Shown here in pieces: positions 1 to 11,253 of a stretch of 64,000 nt of DNA. The notes under the pieces are model-generated. The model ran no database searches. It was not told the DNA's origin and saw only the letters and a program-made list of their open reading frames with translations. The stretch comes from Phallus indusiatus. Lineage: Eukaryota; Basidiomycota; Agaricomycetes; Phallales; Phallaceae. Both the position numbers and the translations under genes were made by a program. Positions within the stretch are counted from its first letter, which is position 1, and each line of letters begins with the position of its first letter. Location of the stretch: NCBI GenBank assembly GCA_027605045.1, contig JAQFWX010000002.1:496001-560000 (forward strand). The letters run 5' to 3'.

Positions 1-1534
1 TTTAAGGAGTTGGGATTTGGCAACACCTGGATCACCCATGAGACAGATGTTTATATCTCCTCTAATTCTCATTCCGTCTCCCGTGCTTTTCGTGACGCCG
101 CCGATGAGTAGCAATAAGAGAGCCTTCTTGACATCCAAGTGACCGTAAATTTCAGGCGCGATACTTTGCGCCAGCTTGGTATAAATGTTTTTGTCCTGTC
201 TTAGCTCCTCAATCGCAGCTTGCGCTTCAGGAGTAATTTGCATCTCATTATATTGTTTCTTTAGTTGATCAATATGATGGACATCGAGGTATGTATCCGT
301 TAAAAGACCCGCCTTGACGGCTTGAAAACCGGTGTATGGAGTGGGTAAGAAAATCCCACTAAGATGAACGATATCCCCCGGGTTCAGCTGACGCGTCTGG
401 CTTCCGTAAGTATGAACGGTCGTACTTCGAGGTATATGACCAACAGGGACTTGATCTGCCTGTAAAGTATAAGAAATCATAGATATGGAAATAGGATTCC
501 GATATGAATTATACCATTTCCTGGATTTTCACTTCTTGGAAGGGACTGAACCTACAAGCACGCGTCTGCATATGCAAGGTGCCCTTGCGATTGTTTTGTT
601 TACATGTTTCAACGTTGGGACAGTCAACGAGGGGTGTGAATTGTTTACGACTGATTTCCTGAAAGATTTCGGACCCACAACTATCGCATGTGTAGGCATT
701 TACGAGTAACAGCGGCTTAACTTCCGAAACGCGCGTGACGATACCTCGAACTGTAATTAGTTTTCCCAGATGTAAGCTTTTGACTTCGCGTACAGCTAGC
801 GCGACGTCCGAAAGAAGAGGCTTGAAATATAAATCGCTTGAGAAGCGCCATATAAGCAAGTGTGACTGAGAGGGTAGTAGGATGGTCGAGCTGACATACT
901 ATCTTCGTAGGAGTTCTGGAGGAAAACCAGGCCTGCCTTCTTCTTGGCTCTGTGAATTTCTTTCTTGCCGTTGATGTAATATCACATCGATAGCTTCATC
1001 GTGATATGAGATATCTCGAGTGGGAGGTGGCATCAAGTCGTCAACAACCTCGGCGAACAACTGAACATAACGACGCGTGTTATTGCGAATACGGTGGACA
1101 AGCTCAGTAACGGTTTTTTCGTGCTTTTTCATTTTGTTTAATTAGAAACTGGTAGTTCAAAATAAGGAAGTCTAAGAGGTCAATCACCTCTGACACATCC
1201 TCCAGGTCGATTTTTAACAGGCTTTGTTCTCGATTGGCAATCCGTTGCTGTTGCGAATAAGCACGCGTCTCAAAAGCGAGAGAGACTTCTTACTAATTGA
1301 GCGAGATATTTCGACTGTCTCGGGGAAATTTCACCGTCATCTTGTATATTCATTTGTGCCATACCGTCATCGACGTCGTCCCTGCTGGACGTGAATGTCG
1401 ATAAAAATGTTTTGATTCTGTCTGGGAGATTTATTTAGTTTACGGATTGCGAGCCAATGAATTGGATCGTAACAGAACACACCTTTCTCATCTTGAAAAT
1501 TGATATCGGTTTCGTACCGAGGTAAACTCGCCAT
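1..1534 (-). CDS. MCM7: DNA replication licensing factor MCM7 (3' part outside window)
   Basis: Subunit of the hexameric MCM2-7 replicative helicase that unwinds DNA at origins and forks in the nucleus. The gene reads leftwards from an ATG at 1534 (peptide [10 protein letters not shown]) and runs off the left edge. About 380 N-terminal residues are present. Visible parts are the N-terminal helical region (899-1132), the OB region with [19 protein letters not shown] (about 730-790), and a zinc finger with CDSCG followed by two further cysteines (about 600-690). The last codons in the window encode the Walker A loop, [11 protein letters not shown] (about 5-45). The arginine finger and the rest of the AAA+ domain lie outside. 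Several short introns interrupt it. The gene is divergent from the Nup37 gene with about 140 bp between starts. Identity is firm; the exact exon borders are inferred. Confidence 0.93.
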
Positions 1535-1677
1535 AGGATACTAACCTAAGTGGTATAGATAGCGTCAAGTCGCGACGCGTTTCTTTCTCAACATGCGCGT
1601 AGATGTAACGTAACCTGCTATGTGACAATTGTAAAAAGCCCTCGCCGAGCCTGCCGTGCCCTCACTGCAGCCTGAGA
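1535..1677. promoter_or_regulatory. Bidirectional MCM7/Nup37 promoter with an MCB-like ACGCGT box
   Basis: This 143-bp gap separates two divergent start codons, so it must hold both promoters. An ACGCGT hexamer lies at 1575-1580. In yeasts this MluI cell-cycle box is the binding core of MBF, which drives G1/S genes including MCM genes. Function here is inferred from the family rule and the position; binding is not shown by the sequence. Confidence 0.5.
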
Positions 1678-3161
1678 ATGACCATGAACACCCTCTCAGA
1701 ATACGAACATGGCAGTGAAATCAGCGTTCTTCGTGCTTGTCAATATCATGACGGTGCCAATCTAATCGCTCTTGGAGGGAAACACTCAGTGGAAGTTATT
1801 CAAGTCGTCAGTAGGACTGCTTTCCGTTCGTCAATGGTCTCGACTACTCTAACTTCTCTCAAACAATGCAGAAAGACGATATTTGCACGCTCATCGCGTC
1901 TTTTTACGTCGGCGTGCGTGTTACTGCGTTAGCATGGTCACCCAAGACAATCTCTCCCTCTAAGGCTGACACCTGGACAATAGAGTAGGTCGTGATCCAC
2001 CTCTTCAGCACATTTTATATTCATTTTCCAAAGGTTAGCTGCAGCTGGAGAAGACTTGAATCTACGCTTACTAAATAAATATCACGATGACGAATCTGAT
2101 CACATTTTCGTATTTGGAGGTGGTCTAAGCGGACACCGCAAGCTTGTGAACGATCTTACCTGGTGCGGAGGATACGGTGAAGATAATTCGAGATTTTTGG
2201 CCTCGGTTTCAGGTACATATTCCATTGTATCCTCACAACTGCATTTCAAATGGCACAATATCAAAACGAGTCCTTTACTTTTTCTAGATGAGAAAATATT
2301 ACTCCTGTGGGATCTTTCCCTTCCCAACGAAGACTCTTCACCCATTGCCTCTCCGACCACAAAAGGTAGACCGACTCAACAAATACGCTGGGGTAGTATA
2401 GCCGACAGACCGCAACCGATTCCATTCGCTATACCATACTCTCACCCACTACGTTCGATCGTCGCCCACCCATCCATTTCGAAAGAATTAGTAGTATCCG
2501 ACTCGCAGGGCTCCATATTTGATGTCGATTGGCTATATGATCCGGCTGAGGAACGTCCCGAAGACGGGTATCGTGGGTTGAGTATCGCACAACTGATTGA
2601 TCCTCGTGCTCTTGCTGATGCGCGAACTGGGATGCAAACTGTATGGGGTGGATCCGTTGATTGGCATCCTGTGGACACAAACATGTAAACATAGATATTT
2701 TATTATCCATGTGCACTCGTTGAACTCGTTTGATGTTTTTATCTAGCATAGGCGCAGCGTACGGCTCCCGGTGGGCCATATGGGACATGCGAAATTTACA
2801 AGGTGGAAAGCCCATTGCGACCGGTCAAGCATTTGAACACGGCGCACGCCGATTCCGGTGAGCACTCTCAACATTCTCAAAAAAGCCTGCATTCCATTTC
2901 CTTATGTGGTTTAGGTTTTGTCCTTCAATGCCAAGCCTTTTTGGACTGATTCCTTCATCACCACTCGAAGATGCTGCAGTGAGCATCTGTAACATATCCT
3001 ACCCACAAAGCTTGCCACGCCGCCACGTCATCCGACGGCGTCCTCATCACATAACAGACTTTGACTGGCTCAGCACTCCCACAAATCCAACATTCGTAGT
3101 CTCAATCGGTCGTAAAGTTCTCATTATCGAAATTGGACCGGAAGTTCCAGAAAGCACTTGA
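1678..3161 (+). CDS. NUP37: Nucleoporin Nup37-like WD40 protein
   Basis: A WD40-repeat protein of roughly 390 residues in about six exons, matching the nuclear-pore Y-complex (Nup107-160) subunit Nup37. Support comes from ordered similarities across the length. These are an N-terminal ANLIALGGKHSVEVIQV strand, then GVRVTALAWSP, then a repeat ending in ILLLWDLSLP, then ELVVSDSQGSIFDVDWL. They are followed by GSVDWHPVDTNMIGAAYG with RWAIWDMR, and a C-terminal DFDWLSTPTNPTFVVSIG. Nup37 would sit on the outer ring of the nuclear pore. The ATG at 1678 is the first in frame after the shared promoter. WD40 proteins are hard to tell apart, so another beta-propeller remains possible, but the order of motifs fits Nup37 best. 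Confidence 0.72.
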
Positions 3162-4097
3162 GTAATATTTGGACGTAGAGCTGAGCTCGTCTTATTCGCG
3201 TTTAAAACGGTTTTTTGACGAGCAAAGGTTACTGTCGTTACAGAGTACATTATACTTATATGGTCAGACTAGCTATGTTGTCAGTCGTAAGGCATCCCGA
3301 CGAAGAAAGCCTACCCAAGGAGTATATCAATCGAATAAACATGATGTACAAAACGCGGAATGCTTGCCCAGAATACAAAAAAAAAAGACAGAAAAAAAGA
3401 GAAAGAGGAAAAAAAAAACAAGGAGTAATGACATGCATAAGAGTAATAATGGTTAAAGAGAATCTATCAACGACATCGTTTATTTGGGATAATACAAAAA
3501 GAATTTTGAAGTGCGCTTGAAAGGGTACTGGTGAAGATCCTGTGACAGTATCGTCGTTTTGTGTTGCCTCAAGCTCCAGGGTATAGGAAAAGTAACAACC
3601 ATAAAGCCACCCACCAAAACAACACAAAAAAGAGTTACGATATGGAGTACTTGGAGGGGTATGAGTATGACAAAGGGGGATGCCCACCCTTCCCCTACAG
3701 CGCAGGGAAAGATACAAAAAGAATTCAGAGATTTAACTTCGAAAAGGCTACAGCGCCGAGAACCAAAAAAGAAAGAAATGACAATATGGATTGACAGAGG
3801 CGAGGTTCCCAGAAAGTGTCGGGAGATGACAATTAGGCAAAGGGTATAAAAGTACAAAGTCCCCCTCCCTTTTATTCAAGCAAAACCAGATATAAAAAAA
3901 AAGCCAGGGAATACTGAGATTGAGAGAGACAGAAGTTGTTCTTCAAGGTGATGAGAAAATCTTTTTGCTTTTTTTTTCTGTTTCAGCGTTGGGTGCGAGG
4001 TAGGTAAAACATAATAATAAAGTGGGTGGGAGAATGTAACTAAAACCAAAAAAAAAGGGAGGAAAGAAGAGAGAGGGGATGAAATAATCCAATTTGG
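3162..4097. other. Convergent intergenic region without recognised gene
   Basis: This stretch lies between the stop codons of the convergent Nup37 and Zn2Cys6 genes and probably holds both 3' UTRs. It is rich in A tracts (for example 3378-3420) and T tracts (about 3967-3977). The open frames in it have low-complexity translations with no family resemblance, so I see no gene here. Confidence 0.6.
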
Positions 4098-7000
4098 TCA
4101 TCCATTTTGCATAGCGTTATGTCTAAGAGGATGATGGTGGTAAGCAGGTGGGATGTGATGTGACGTGGAGGAATGTGTCTGCGAATGAGGTATTCCATGA
4201 TGATGTTGATACGCCAAGGAAGGTGTAGCAGTCGACATTGAGTGTTTAGGACTAACATCAGAAGAAGGGCTAGCTGTTGGCCCACCTCGTTCCTCCTGAA
4301 TAGAAGAAGACCCAGTACCAGTGTCCACACCCAAAGATGCATGATGATGATGGTGATGGTGACCTCCTATATTTCCAATGTTCCCGGTATCGGGAACAGC
4401 CATACCAGGCAGAGCATTCATAACGCCCATAGCAGCAGCGGCATTGACGCCTCCTCCGTTACTCCCACCGCCACCGCCACCGCCACCGTTCATATTTGGG
4501 AAACCCATTCCACCTCCCCCACCTAAAATTTCCATGCTCATCATGCTCGCAGATGACGGTGGCTGATAATTGAAAATTGTGACACCGCCAATACCAGCCC
4601 CATTACCACCAATAACTTCCACACCGGGACCAACGCTCGCTAGCGGTCCATATCCCGTTTCCGAATGCATGTAGTCCCAGTAATAATCCTCTGCAGGCAA
4701 CCCTTCAACACCAATTCCATTATTAATACTATTACTGGCGTTCCCTACACCATTCGAGTGTTCACCATTAACATCTTCAGGAGATGGAACACCGTCGTCT
4801 GTCGTCAGTCCTGTCCTCGTATGACTATTATTGCTGTTAACAGACGTCAACGATTGAGGTGGGTACATTCCGCCTGACGCCGGTATCATCATCGTTCCAT
4901 TCGATGCACCACCCATCTCTGTCTCAAGCTGCAACGGTCCAAACTCATTTTCATTTCGAGACTCCATAGGATGCGCTGGGAGACGAGGTGATGCAGTGAA
5001 ATGCCAGGGAATAGAAGGTGAAGAATGGGCAGTATTATAAGGCATTTGTTGTATCAGCGTAGATTGCTGCTGCTGAACAGGATGATGATGCTGCATGTGG
5101 GATTGAACCTGAGGGACAGACGACGATGATGTCGATGTCGATGACTGCCCGCGCTGATGAGATAGAGCATAATTAAAACCAGGTCTGTGTGAATGAGCGA
5201 CTCCAACACTAACAGAGCCGGAATTCCCACTATGCTGTGACGCTGAGATAGCCTGAGATTGAGATTGGGAAGCGCCATATTGCGGATGTGAATTCACCAC
5301 TGGCTGTGCGCGGTACTGTGAGGATGTCGAAGGAGCATTATACGGCGAGGAAATATGATGGCTCGATTGTTGTTGTTGTTGTTGCTGCTGCTGCTGTTGT
5401 TGGTGATAGTGGTAATTGTGGTTGTTGGGGTAAGGAGGACGTGTCGGCGTACCAGTACCAGACGAAGATGAAGATGAAGATGAAGAAGAAGGAATAACAA
5501 TTTCTCCACCATGGCGGAGAGAAGACGAGGAGCCGTTCGCAGCATTTGCCGATGCACTTGATGAAGAAGCAGCGAGTGCTGAACCGTTTAAACCCTTTGT
5601 ATTTGCTCCATAAAAAGGGCCGCTGAGAAGGACAGCTGCGGCTGCTGAAGTTGTAGGTGATACGAGGAGTGGATTATTTGAAGATGTCGCTCCCCCTGTC
5701 TGAATAGACGAGGGAAGGTTAGAGGTGTCAGTACGCAGCACACCGTCGTCATTCGACAGTGATGCGCCAGTGCCAGTAGTAATGGTATTGGTAGTTGAGG
5801 AGGAAGAGGAGGAAGAGGAAGAGGAGGATGAGGGGATTGTGGTAGTATTGGCATGGGAGACGGCAACGCCTTTGCTTTGATCCGTTTCCGCTGCTGAAGA
5901 ACGATTTGCCTTGTCTTTAAGCACAAGCGTCCGCAAAAAGCGTTCATGATATTCGACAGAGGAGAACACCATCATAAAAGCCGAGTTTGTAGACTTGTCA
6001 GTGGTAGGATAGATGTTACTAGAATTGCCGACAGACGGATTGTTGTTATTATGATGACTTGACATTGAATCGCCATGTTTGGATTTCGAACTATTCGACG
6101 TGGCACCATCTCCACTGGCGGTTGTTGTTGTTGTGGTTGTTGTTGTTAAAGGCGCTGTGTCTGTCTCCATTTTCTCCACCGTATTAGAGGAATCCTCTGA
6201 ACCTGACTGGCCGGCGGTTTCTGCGGTATTATTGGCGTTGAACGACGACGGAGTAGTCATACTCTTGGCACAGGCTTGGTAGGCATCGGCGGCGGCGTTT
6301 ATCAAATCGTAAACGCGCTCGAGGCTGTTTTCGCCCAGACTGATAGACGAGGTTTGAACAACGTTCCGAAAAAGCTTTTAAAAAAAAAACAAGAACACCA
6401 GAGTTCATGGCGCATTATGGGAAGAGTGAGAAACGGCTTACTTTGAGAAGAAAAACAGCGGAGTATGCCGTCATGAGAGTAATAGAGTCCTGTCCATAAC
6501 GCTATTATTTATTTAACGTAAGTCAGTATATGTTTCATTGAAGGATGATGGTAGGTGAACTGGAACTTACCAGCATGTCCACTTTAGCGAAATCGCGGGC
6601 AACAAGTTGAAGGGTGTCGGAGGCACTGGAATAACAAGTGCTAAGGGCGAGTATATTCGGAATTGGTGGACGAGATTCGGATGAAAAGGAGGATGTAGTC
6701 GAACGATAATGATGATCGTGTTGAGATGGTTGATGTGATTCGGGTTGATGAACGAGAAAAGAACTTTGTAGACCGAAGGAGTTGAGGAATAGACGGACGT
6801 GTAGTTTAAAAAAGGTGAGAAAAGCGATATGAAAATCACCTCCCTTTGCTGTAAGTTGTTGTTTAGCATAGAAAACTTTTTTTTTAAAAAAAAGATAGTA
6901 ATTCATACTTTTTTGCAGGGCAGATATCCAATCATCACTCCACAACTGGAGACGGGTATTGCAGGCACTAAGAAGGGTATCATAGTTTACGTCGGCGGGA

Positions 7001-7821
7001 ACGACGTCACTACTTCTTGCTCTATGCAAATAGAATATATCAATGACACTTGCAGCGATTCGACGCAGTTCGACCTGTGCTGCGACAACGGTATCGATAG
7101 GAAGGAGGACACCTTCGCCTTCACGATACCACTTGACGGCGTTGCGAACTAGATCGTCTTCTGGAAGCATCCATTGCCTGCCTGTCTGCATGCTGAGACT
7201 GCGATCATGGACCCAAAGGACGAGATACGTTCTTTCGCGATTGCGACGCTGGAGACGCATGAGCTCGAGGGAATCGGAGGACGGGGCTGGGATAGAAGTA
7301 GAAGTGGAGGTGGAGGAAGCAGCAGCAGCAGTGGTGGTGGGATGATGATAATATGTGTTGAGACCGAGTTCGACGGCCATCCTGGCAGCATAACCGATAA
7401 AAGTCCAAGTGCGTTTATCGTCTGGTTCTTTCCAATACGTCATGCACATGAACGCCTGCACGACTTCGACGCGTTTCCAAGATTCTTGAAATGCACGTAG
7501 ACAAAGATCCTCTGTCATTCGTTGAACGTCTTCAAACTTTTCTGGCATGAAAAATTTGCAGCCTGCCATGCAAAGAACAGAGAAGAGGAAGGGACACGCC
7601 TGACGAACGTAGGTAGGGGTGTGCAGTGATGGATCGAAGAGGTTGATAAATGGGTTGAGTCGGAGGAACATCATTTCAAAGAGGTAGGTGACTTGTGAGA
7701 GTGAGAGGATATTTTTAGTGACTGGATCGGAAATTGGGGCGGGATTATGGAGACGGGAGGGGTAGCGAAGAGGAACGCGGGATGCATGATGGTTGTGGTG
7801 ATGATGATGATGATTGTTGTT

Positions 7822-7857
<36 letters not shown>

Positions 7858-9439
7858 GCTGCTGCTGCTGCTGTTATTGTGGTTGGAGGAGATGGGGGGT
7901 AGGGTAGTAGACGAGGATATGGCAGACGAAGGGGGTCTTGGAGATATTGATCGGGGACGGTTGCGGGAGTAAGGATGGTGGTGGTGGTGGTGATGATGGT
8001 GGTGGTTGTTGTGTCGGAGATGAGAAGAAGGAGGAGGAGGAGAGCGAGGAGGACGAGAAGAGGGAGCTGTAGCGGAAGACGTGGAGTCTTTAGAATGTCG
8101 GAATTCTTTTGGCCGTCTATATGAAGGAGAAGAAGGTGGTGGTGTTGGTGGTGTTGGTGGTGTTGGTGGTGGTGGAGGCAGTAGCGGTAGCAGAAGCAGA
8201 AGTAGCAGCCGGAGGGAGGGCAGACGAAGGTGGGGAGGAAGTGGAAGATGTTGATGAAGAGGAGGGGACGCGGAGGATGCGGATGAGGGTGGAATGATTG
8301 GTGGAGCTGGGGATGGTTTGGGAATAGGATTTGTCAGAACTGTTCCGAAAAAATTATGGCGTCTTCCTTCTAGTTCGACCATCTTGGCAGGATACATTGT
8401 CTCTTCGTCCTTTTCATCCTCGTCGTCTTCGTCCATGGGATCCTGAGATTGGAGAGATAGAGATGAAGGGCGATGAGAGAGTGGGGGAGGAAGTGGAGTG
8501 GATGAGGAAGAGGATGAAGGGGGCAATATTGGTGGAAGATGGGGAGAGGAGGACGAGGGTGGTGGTAGTGGGGGTAGTGGGGGAGGAGAGGTATGGAGAT
8601 GCTGGTGTGGTGGTGGTGGTGGTGGAATGGGGTGAGTGTGGTATCTGGCAGTAGAAGACGAGGATGAGGATGAGGACGAAGCTGGAGCGGGAAATGGGGA
8701 TGTCAGAGTTGGGAATGGATTGCGGTGAGGAGGCGGGGAAGAAGACGACGACGACGACGATTGTGGAGGTGGTGGTGCCGCTAGGGATATTGAAGATGAT
8801 GAGGATGGGACTTGGGACATTGCCTTGATTTTAGCCTGGTTAGAAGAAGACTTTTCGATTTTGCGAAGAGATTTGGAGGCTTCGGAGAGTCTTGTTGAAA
8901 ATAAGGTCAGTAAGAAGAGTAAACAAACAAAGGGTGGGTTTATTCACTTTGAACCAGGTTTCCTTCCGCGACGGTGTTTTTCGAAAATACATCTAAAAAA
9001 GATAATTGGACATTGAATGGTGGTGGGCGAGGGTATTATTTTTTTTTGACTCACTCGCTGTTGGATCGTCTACAGCGTTGACAGGGTTTGGCACCGTCAT
9101 CTTCTGCCCCGACGCATTTCATCTGTTATATAATGAGAGAGTAGTGAGAGTCATGTGCCTAGTGAACGGGGATGTACACGATGGGATGCGATATGTAACA
9201 TACGGCAATTGGGGAGGGGGAATTGAGAATGAAATTGTATGTACCTTGGCTGCTCGACAGACTGTGCATGCGCGTGCACCGCGAGATACGACTGGTTTTT
9301 GAGTGAGATTGGCATTGATATTGTCCTGGTCTGGAGGGAGATGGAGAGGGACTGGGACTTGGACTTGGACTTGAACTGGAACTGAAGCTGACGGTGGATA
9401 GTCCTGCATGGGCAGAGGTGGTGCAATGGGATACCTCAT
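4098..9439 (-). CDS. Large Zn2Cys6 transcription factor with fungal_trans domain
   Basis: A nuclear regulator of roughly 1,600 residues. Reading leftwards from ATG 9439, the Zn2Cys6 binuclear cluster is built from three exons. These are RACTVCRAAK (about 9265-9295), MKCVGAEDDGAKPCQRCRR (about 9055-9118) and CIFEKHRRGRKPGSK (about 8936-8985). A short coiled-coil-like LSEASKSLRKIEKS follows. The middle (about 7000-7700) holds a fungal_trans domain with FLFSVLCMAGCKFF, WTFIGYAARMAVELGLNTYY and RERTYLVLWVHDRSLSMQTG. The rest is extreme low complexity: Ser, Pro, His, Asn and Gln runs, ending in a Ser/Gly/His-rich tail (4098-6305). Target genes cannot be told from the sequence. Its start lies about 70 bp from the stop of the upstream gene on the same strand. 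Confidence 0.85.
5364..5402. repeat. CAG-type trinucleotide run (poly-Gln)
   Basis: A GTT/GCT trinucleotide run on the plus strand, read as about 13 glutamines by the Zn2Cys6 factor on the minus strand. It is a likely length-polymorphic microsatellite inside a coding exon. Confidence 0.8.
7812..7880. repeat. Trinucleotide run coding poly-Asn and poly-Ser
   Basis: A near-perfect GTT run followed by GCT units on the plus strand. On the minus strand it codes a short Ser run and then about 15 Asn in the N-terminal half of the Zn2Cys6 factor, flanked by a His run. It is the longest simple repeat in the window. Confidence 0.85.
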
Positions 9440-9507
9440 TCTGCCAGAAATGTAACGCTCAGTGATCACACCGGCTACTTTGCCGGCGTTTAAATTATTA
9501 GGTATGA

Positions 9508-11010
9508 CTAGTACACCAGTGTATCTACTATTCCGTCTAATATCCGAATACTGTCTGGTAATTGCATCTTTTCATACGACAGTCCATTAGGCACACTGTA
9601 GTCGGTGTTAGTGTGAATAAAGAAACGGGTGGCCTGTTCCACTCACTCCCATCCGGTCACTCGCTTCAACGGTGCCTCCAGTCTCAAGAAACATCTCCGC
9701 TGTATCTCCGCACACACTTCACTCCCTGCTCCCATAGTCCGTCCTGCTTCGTGCACAACAACCACACGTCCTGTCTTGTTCACGCTCTTCGCCACCGTCT
9801 CTGCATCCCACGGCAACACACTCCGCAAATCAATCAACTCAATCTTGGCCTTCCTCACCGACGATGGCACATGCATTCCAATACTCTCCGGTGGGTCTTG
9901 CAGCAATTGAATCGCCCTCTCGCATTCATACACACCCGTCCCATACGTGATCAGTGTCAGATCACTCCCCGTCTGAACCACTTCTGCCTCCCTAATGGCA
10001 GCACATAGTCATCCACAGGCACTTGCTCAACTAATCAAAAGTATTTAGTTACACCTATATTCACCAGATCTCCGTTCTGGCTCACCTGCCGAGCGGTATA
10101 GTATCTTCGGCTCCATGAAAATCACCGGATTCGAATCCCGTATGCTCGCCAGTAACAGCCCCTTGGCTTGAATAGGCGATCGCGGTATTACAACCTGTTA
10201 ACATTTTAGAATGCAATCTATAATATATATCCCTTATATTCACTCACCTTCAACCCTGGCACTCCCATGAAAAATCCCTCGGGACTTTGCGAGTGGTATA
10301 ATCCTCCGTGTCCAACTGCCATCGTCGGCGTACGCACAGTCAACCCCCCACAATTAAAATTTCCTCCAGATCGGTATCGGAATTTCGCTGCCTCATTCAC
10401 CAGCTGGTCAAACGCAGGGAATATATAATCTCCAAACTGTATCTCTGCAATCGCAGTCTGTCCCATCGACGCCACTCCAATCCCAAATCCAACGATTCCC
10501 TGTTCCGTCAATGGCGTGTTGAATACCCTCTCTCGTCCTAAAACCAGTCATTAATTAAAATATGCGACGTGGACATGCACTATAGTATACTCACCAAACT
10601 CTTCTGCAAGTCCCATAGTACATCGAAATACACCTCCAAAACTAACATCTTCTCCAAACACAATTGCCGAGTCATCTTTAGATAGCGCAGTACTATATAT
10701 TTTTTTAAGTTTAGAATATGAATAATAATAAAAATGAAACGAACCCGAGTGCATCTCGCACCGCCTGGCACATGTTCATCTTCCTAGTCTCTCTTCCACC
10801 AACAACAAATGACCCGTCTTCTTCTTCTTCTCCAACCCACACCAGTCCCGCAGTCTTCAATGCCGAATCTCGCGTTTGCTTCAAATATTTACTAGTCGCG
10901 ATAGATGGTAAATGCCCTCCGGCTGGCAGCGGTTCTCCTGCAGTCGCCGACAACCATCGTCGTTGATTAATTCTCGTAGTCCATTTAGGTAGTAGTCGTC
11001 GTAATAGCAT
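9508..11010 (-). CDS. BCKDHB: Branched-chain 2-oxoacid dehydrogenase E1 beta subunit, with an apparent frameshift
   Basis: Mitochondrial E1 beta subunit that, with E1 alpha and thiamine diphosphate, decarboxylates the keto acids of Leu, Ile and Val. The ATG at 11010 starts an Arg-rich presequence ([10 protein letters not shown], then RRWLSA). Domain order matches the family: [72 protein letters not shown], then the C-terminal domain with [14 protein letters not shown] and the end [11 protein letters not shown] at 9508. About 400 residues in several exons. At about 9994-9997 the frame breaks: [10 protein letters not shown] is followed by REAEVVQTG only if one base is added. No intron repairs it. 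Because the rest is intact I favour a base-call error over a pseudogene. It is divergent from creC. Confidence 0.92.
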
Positions 11011-11253
11011 ATTGTTACTTAACAAATTACTAGCGCATGCATGTGGTCCGGATCTAAGTACCAGCCTTTTGACTGCCACCGATGAATGTACACACACACA
11101 CAGGCGCCCACTCAATTTCACAAAAGTTATAGCGTCTCTTTCTCTCTTATTCACACACCCTCCCGCCCCCCGAGAATACACACACATATATATATATATA
11201 TTATTATTACATTTAACCTACTGCCAGGTTTGGAGGAACGACACACACTCTGA
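11011..11253. promoter_or_regulatory. Bidirectional BCKDHB/creC promoter with CA/TA microsatellite
   Basis: A 243-bp gap between divergent start codons. It contains a CA run near 11091-11101 and a joined CA/TA/TTA simple repeat at about 11177-11209. No specific factor site was recognised. Confidence 0.5.

Noticed and set aside
3256..3857. Minus-strand open frames with hydrophobic translations after Nup37
   Set aside because: They are in a T/A-rich convergent 3' region; the hydrophobic residues come from T-rich codons. No motif, start context or partner exon.
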